DNA of 64,000 nucleotides. It comes from Xenopus tropicalis (taxonomy: Eukaryota; Chordata; Amphibia; Anura; Pipidae). A program made the translations under genes and the position numbers. A model generated the notes under the pieces. The model ran no database searches. It was not told the DNA's origin and worked only from the letters and a program-made list of their open reading frames with translations. Shown in pieces: positions 48,838 to 64,000 of the stretch (position 1 is the first letter of the stretch; each line of letters starts with the position of its first letter). The DNA lies in assembly GCF_000004195.4 (NCBI RefSeq), contig NC_030677.2, forward strand, positions 196,382,372 to 196,446,371, in the 5' to 3' direction.

Positions 48838-49325
48838 TAGCAACCAGTGTAGTAATGGGCCTGGCTGCATGAGTGAGGTTTTCAAGCCAATTAGTGTTGA
48901 CGTCATAGTTAGTAATGAGTGAATCTGTCCCATTTGCGGAATGCAAAAAATGGCGCACATACAAAAAACTGTTGTGCTCGTCAAAAAAAATTGTTGATGC
49001 GCACAACAATTTTTTTTGATGCGTGAGATTTTTTGCGCCTGTTTTGTGAAACGTGGAAATTCGCTGCAAATCCATGTCTGACAAAAAATTGTGCTCATCA
49101 CTATCCATAGTGAGTGATCCTTTGCATAGCAACCATTGGCTGCATGAGTGAAGTTTCAAGCCAATTAGAGTTGGTGTCATAGTGAGTGATGTCATAATGG
49201 ACTGTTGCATAGCAACCAGGCTGCATGAGTGAAGTTTCAAACCAATAAGTGATGATGTCATAGTGTGTGATGTCATAATGACCATGGCTGCATGAGTAAA
49301 GTTTGCAAGCCAATTAGTGTCATTT
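48838..49325. repeat. About 75-bp degenerate tandem repeat interrupted by a hAT MITE
   Basis: Blocks gcatagcaacc, ggctgcatgagtgaagttt, caagccaatta and gtgatgtcataatg recur in the same order at 48838, 49128, 49208 and (partly) 49285. The MITE at 48910-49103 sits between the first and second unit. Confidence 0.7.
48910..49103. mobile_element. hAT-like MITE, family B
   Basis: It begins TAGTAATGAGTG and ends GCTCATCACTA. The flanks gtcatagt and tccatagt agree at six of eight positions, and the flanking sequence is the tandem repeat. Confidence 0.72.
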
Positions 49326-49568
49326 GTGTAGATTGCGAGGTACTGTTCGGTGCTTATAGCTACTGTTCAGTACTAAACCAATTATTCTCACACAAACACC
49401 AATTTTTGAACAAACAATTCAAACCTAACCTTTCATTGTTGATCTGTAAGTATATTTGTTACTATTTAGTAATATTATTACAGATGGAAATGTATATTCA
49501 CTTTTCAAATTGAGATTCCTTGCAGTTTCCTGGCCTTTAACATGGCATTTGTAATATGCTCACACTTA

Positions 49569-49842
49569 GGGGCACATTTATCAAAACACGAATTCGAATC
49601 CTGAATGGGAAAAATTTGGATTGAAGATCGCAAATATCGCGAAAATGCTTACGAAAAAATCTTATTAGTCACGATATTATCGTATTGGCGATCTGAAAGT
49701 CACAAAATTTTCGTACCGAACCATTGCAAACAGCGGCAGAGCCTTTCTGAATTTTTCGCGTGGACGCTCGGAAAAATCGTGCAAGCGTGAAAAAATCGGC
49801 AAGAATACGCTCGGAGCGTTCGGGTCTTTGTAAACCTCCCCC
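49569..49842. mobile_element. TTA-flanked MITE, GGGGCACATTTATCA
   Basis: It starts after TTA (49566-49568) and ends GTAAACCTCCCC before TTA (49843-49845). The inverted termini are imperfect. The interior is rich in tcgcgaaa and cgatatt motifs. Confidence 0.7.
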
Positions 49843-49845
49843 TTA

Positions 49846-50225
49846 GGGGCACATTTACTAATCCCCGAATGTCTGAATGCGTCGGATTGCGCTTTTTTCA
49901 TAATGATCGGTATGTTTGTGACTTTTTCGTCGCTGTCGTGATTTTTTCATATTTTCGCAACTTTTTCAGGGCCGTTCCAACTTTATCGTATATTTTCCGC
50001 GACTTTTTTGACGCCGTCGCGAATAATTCAGATTGGTTTTCCCACCGTTTACAATTGCTCAATACGGAAAAAACGCGACGGTGCCAAAAAAATCGTGCAA
50101 CATACGATAAAGTCGCACAAAATACGAAAAAATTTCGACAGCGACGAAAAAATCGCTAAATTTTCGTTTCCAATCCGTTTTTTTCCCATTCGAGATTCGG
50201 ATTCGAGGATTAGTACATGTGCCCC
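49846..50225. mobile_element. TTA-flanked MITE, GGGGCACATTTACTAAT
   Basis: The ends are GGGGCACATTTACTAATCC and GGATTAGTACATGTGCCCC. TTA at 49843-49845 and 50226-50228. It abuts the previous element, sharing one TTA. Confidence 0.82.
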
Positions 50226-50396
50226 TTAGTAACCATTTCCTACAATATAAAGATGTTGCGTGTTTATCAAAGCAATTCCCCCATTAGCCTTTAGATCAGA
50301 TGCAGAAAAGTTCCCCTGTGACCCATTTCAGAAGTCTAACCAGGCACTTTACAGAACTCTGTCACTAAACTGATTCATAACTGATAGAAGGCAAAA

Positions 50397-50829
50397 GGGC
50401 TGATTCACTAAAGTGCGTTAAAACGTGCATTATTTATAGCATGCGTTAAAAATTTTATTGCGTCTAATTTTTCGTGTCTTAACGCATGATTCACTAAAAG
50501 TATACTTATTTTACGCGCGATGCTGCTTGCGTTATTTTAGTCGGGAAGACTATTTTTGTGCGGTATTTGACGGAACGAGCGCTAATCAAGGCACCGCGTA
50601 CAAATATTTGCCGCATGCAAAAAAACGCAAAGTGTTTGTAAAACATGCGTTAGTGTTATTTTGGCGTGCAAATTAACACATGCGTTAAAATTAAGGCATG
50701 CAGTAGCGTGAAATTTAACGCGACCTAACGCACGCGGTAATACTGTAGCGAATCGCGTGTTAATTTTCGCGTCAATTTTAACGCAGACAAGCGTGCAATA
50801 AAATTTAACTCACTTTAGTGAATCAGCCC
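50397..50829. mobile_element. MITE with GGGCTGATTCACTAAAGTG termini
   Basis: The ends are GGGCTGATTCACTAAAGTG and CACTTTAGTGAATCAGCCC. The interior is dense in gcgttaaa/ttaacgc. It is a shorter relative of 7455-8575. Confidence 0.83.
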
Positions 50830-51294
50830 TATAGTTTGTTGGGAGATAGATAGGCAGCCCGAGTGGGCCTTGCACACCCCAGTCCAACCCTGGTCACATA
50901 CTTAATCAGGGTCCATTTGCTGTGCTTACAGGACATGTAATAAAAGGAAACATCATTCTAAGGAACTTTCCATTATGAATTTATTAAAATTGTTGGTGCT
51001 TTAAAAGTTATTATGTTGGTTTGAAAAACATTCTGTTCTTCGACTTCAGCTTCTTCTTCTGCTTCTTCTTCATAATCTTTTTCTTATTCTTAGTGCCCCC
51101 CATCTTCTAACCACTTTTCCTCCTACAGTTTTAGGGGTAAAACCCCCAAACTCTCCACACTGCTTCGCCCTATAGTGGAGCAGGTTGCTTGTGCTTTTCT
51201 GATCTAATCATGGGGTCACCCCGAATGAAACAACCGCCGCAAAATTCACTGTGTAAAACTCTCGGTCGCATAAAAACAAGTCAAAATAGGAGTG
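50830..51294. other. Intergenic; family C right end near 50890
   Basis: cacaccccagtccaaccctgg at about 50875-50894 is a family C terminus. A ttcttcttctgcttctt run lies near 51050. No gene. Confidence 0.45.
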
Positions 51295-51604
51295 GTCTTG
51301 TCAAATTGGGCCCGGTCTTTTTCAATTGGGCCCAGTCTTGTCAAATTGTGCCTGGTCTTGTCAAATTGGGCTCGGTCTTGTCAAATTGGGCCCGGTCTTG
51401 TGAAATTGGGCCCGGTCTTGTCAAATTGGGCCCGGTCTTGTCAAATTAAGCCCAGTCTTGTCAAATTGGGCCCGGTTTTGTGAAATTGTGCCCAGTCTTG
51501 TGAAATTGTGCCCGGTCTTGTCAAATTGGGCTCTGTCTTGTCAATTTGGGCCCGGTCTTGTGAAATTGTGCCCAGTCTTGTGAAATTGGGCCCGGTCTTG
51601 TCAA
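51295..51604. repeat. 20-bp tandem array inside a family B hAT MITE
   Basis: Unit gtcttgtcaaattgggcccg, about 15.5 copies in perfect 20-bp register with only substitutions. It runs straight into gtcaaaaaataattgtg and the family B right end at 51689. Confidence 0.92.
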
Positions 51605-51689
51605 AAAATAATTGTGTGCATCGAAAAAATTTTCTGAAGTTTCACAAATTTTTTGGCAAAGCCAACGAGACACATTCACTCATCACTAA
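51605..51689. mobile_element. Family B hAT MITE, right end after the 20-bp array
   Basis: It ends cacattcactcatcacta. The left terminus was not found; it may lie near 51180-51290. Confidence 0.6.
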
Positions 51690-51997
51690 TGTGGCCAATG
51701 ATAGTTTTTACATGTTTTACCTGTTAATTCAATTAATATCATAATTAACGATTTCCGCTTTCTAAATAAGCTTGATTTGGAATCCATTTTTCTAAATAAG
51801 TTTTTTAATCGAAATCATGATTTGTTTGGGAGTCTCCCATACTAGAGAAATGGGAATAATGACCAAAGTCAGGACGATTGTACTTTCTAATATCTATTGC
51901 ATATTTTTCCCTGTATCAGACCTTCCATTAAACACTTTAGGTTTGTTCAGACGTATTTCTTACAGACTATGATTTTTGTTTTACAGGAACAACAGTG

Positions 51998-64000
<12,003 letters not shown>

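Noticed and set aside
1..51986. tRNA, rRNA or snRNA genes
   Set aside because: I found no A/B-box pair with a cloverleaf or other RNA gene signature by eye. A tRNA or Rfam scan would be decisive.

Overview
This is a eukaryotic window from an amphibian, almost certainly a clawed frog (Xenopus or a close relative). The evidence is exon-intron structure with GT-AG splice sites, a dense load of short non-autonomous DNA transposons (T2/Kolobok-like TTAA elements, hAT-like MITEs with 8-bp duplications, TTA-flanked Harbinger-like MITEs), CR1 LINE fragments, and a 113-bp tandem repeat riding inside a MITE. I recall that last arrangement being described for Xenopus; the species assignment is from memory of repeat families, not from a search.

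One protein-coding gene is supported. It lies on the + strand from 51987 to beyond the right edge. I could follow twelve coding exons with intact splice sites and compatible phases (51998-52036, 55118-55238, 57147-57235, 58200-58311, 59907-60016, 60471-60541, 60672-60747, 60830-60915, 61119-61295, 62120-62182, 62442-62518, 63837-63979). Together they give 388 codons of an AGC-family serine/threonine kinase closest in motifs to the PKN group. Unlike PKN it has no HR1 or C2 domains. It starts with an MGCxxS lipid-modification signal and a basic patch, then about 140 acidic residues, then the kinase domain. The magnesium-binding DFG motif reads DFS. The C-terminal end of the kinase domain lies outside the window.

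Regions 1-51.9 kb hold no gene I can support. They consist of nested transposons, unique-looking AT-rich sequence and tandem repeats: a 39-bp minisatellite (11.1-12.0 kb), 113-bp arrays (12.8-14.3, 17.8-19.0 and 39.7-40.6 kb, plus one inside a kinase intron at 58.4-59.9 kb), a 130-bp array (21.7-22.1 kb), a 36-bp minisatellite (43.6-44.1 kb), a 13-bp minisatellite of about 98 units (45.9-47.2 kb) inside a hAT-like element, and a 20-bp array (51.3-51.6 kb). CR1 remnants lie at 8.7, 20.5 and 34.1 kb. An inverted pair of LTR-like copies lies at 32.3-34.1 kb. The long reading frames at 11, 43.6 and 45.9 kb are artefacts of repeat units without stop codons.

The strongest points for a second look are the unusual lipid-tagged PKN-like kinase with the DFS motif, the repeated pattern of tandem arrays growing inside MITEs, and two in-window occupied/empty site pairs that fix transposon boundaries and target duplications directly.
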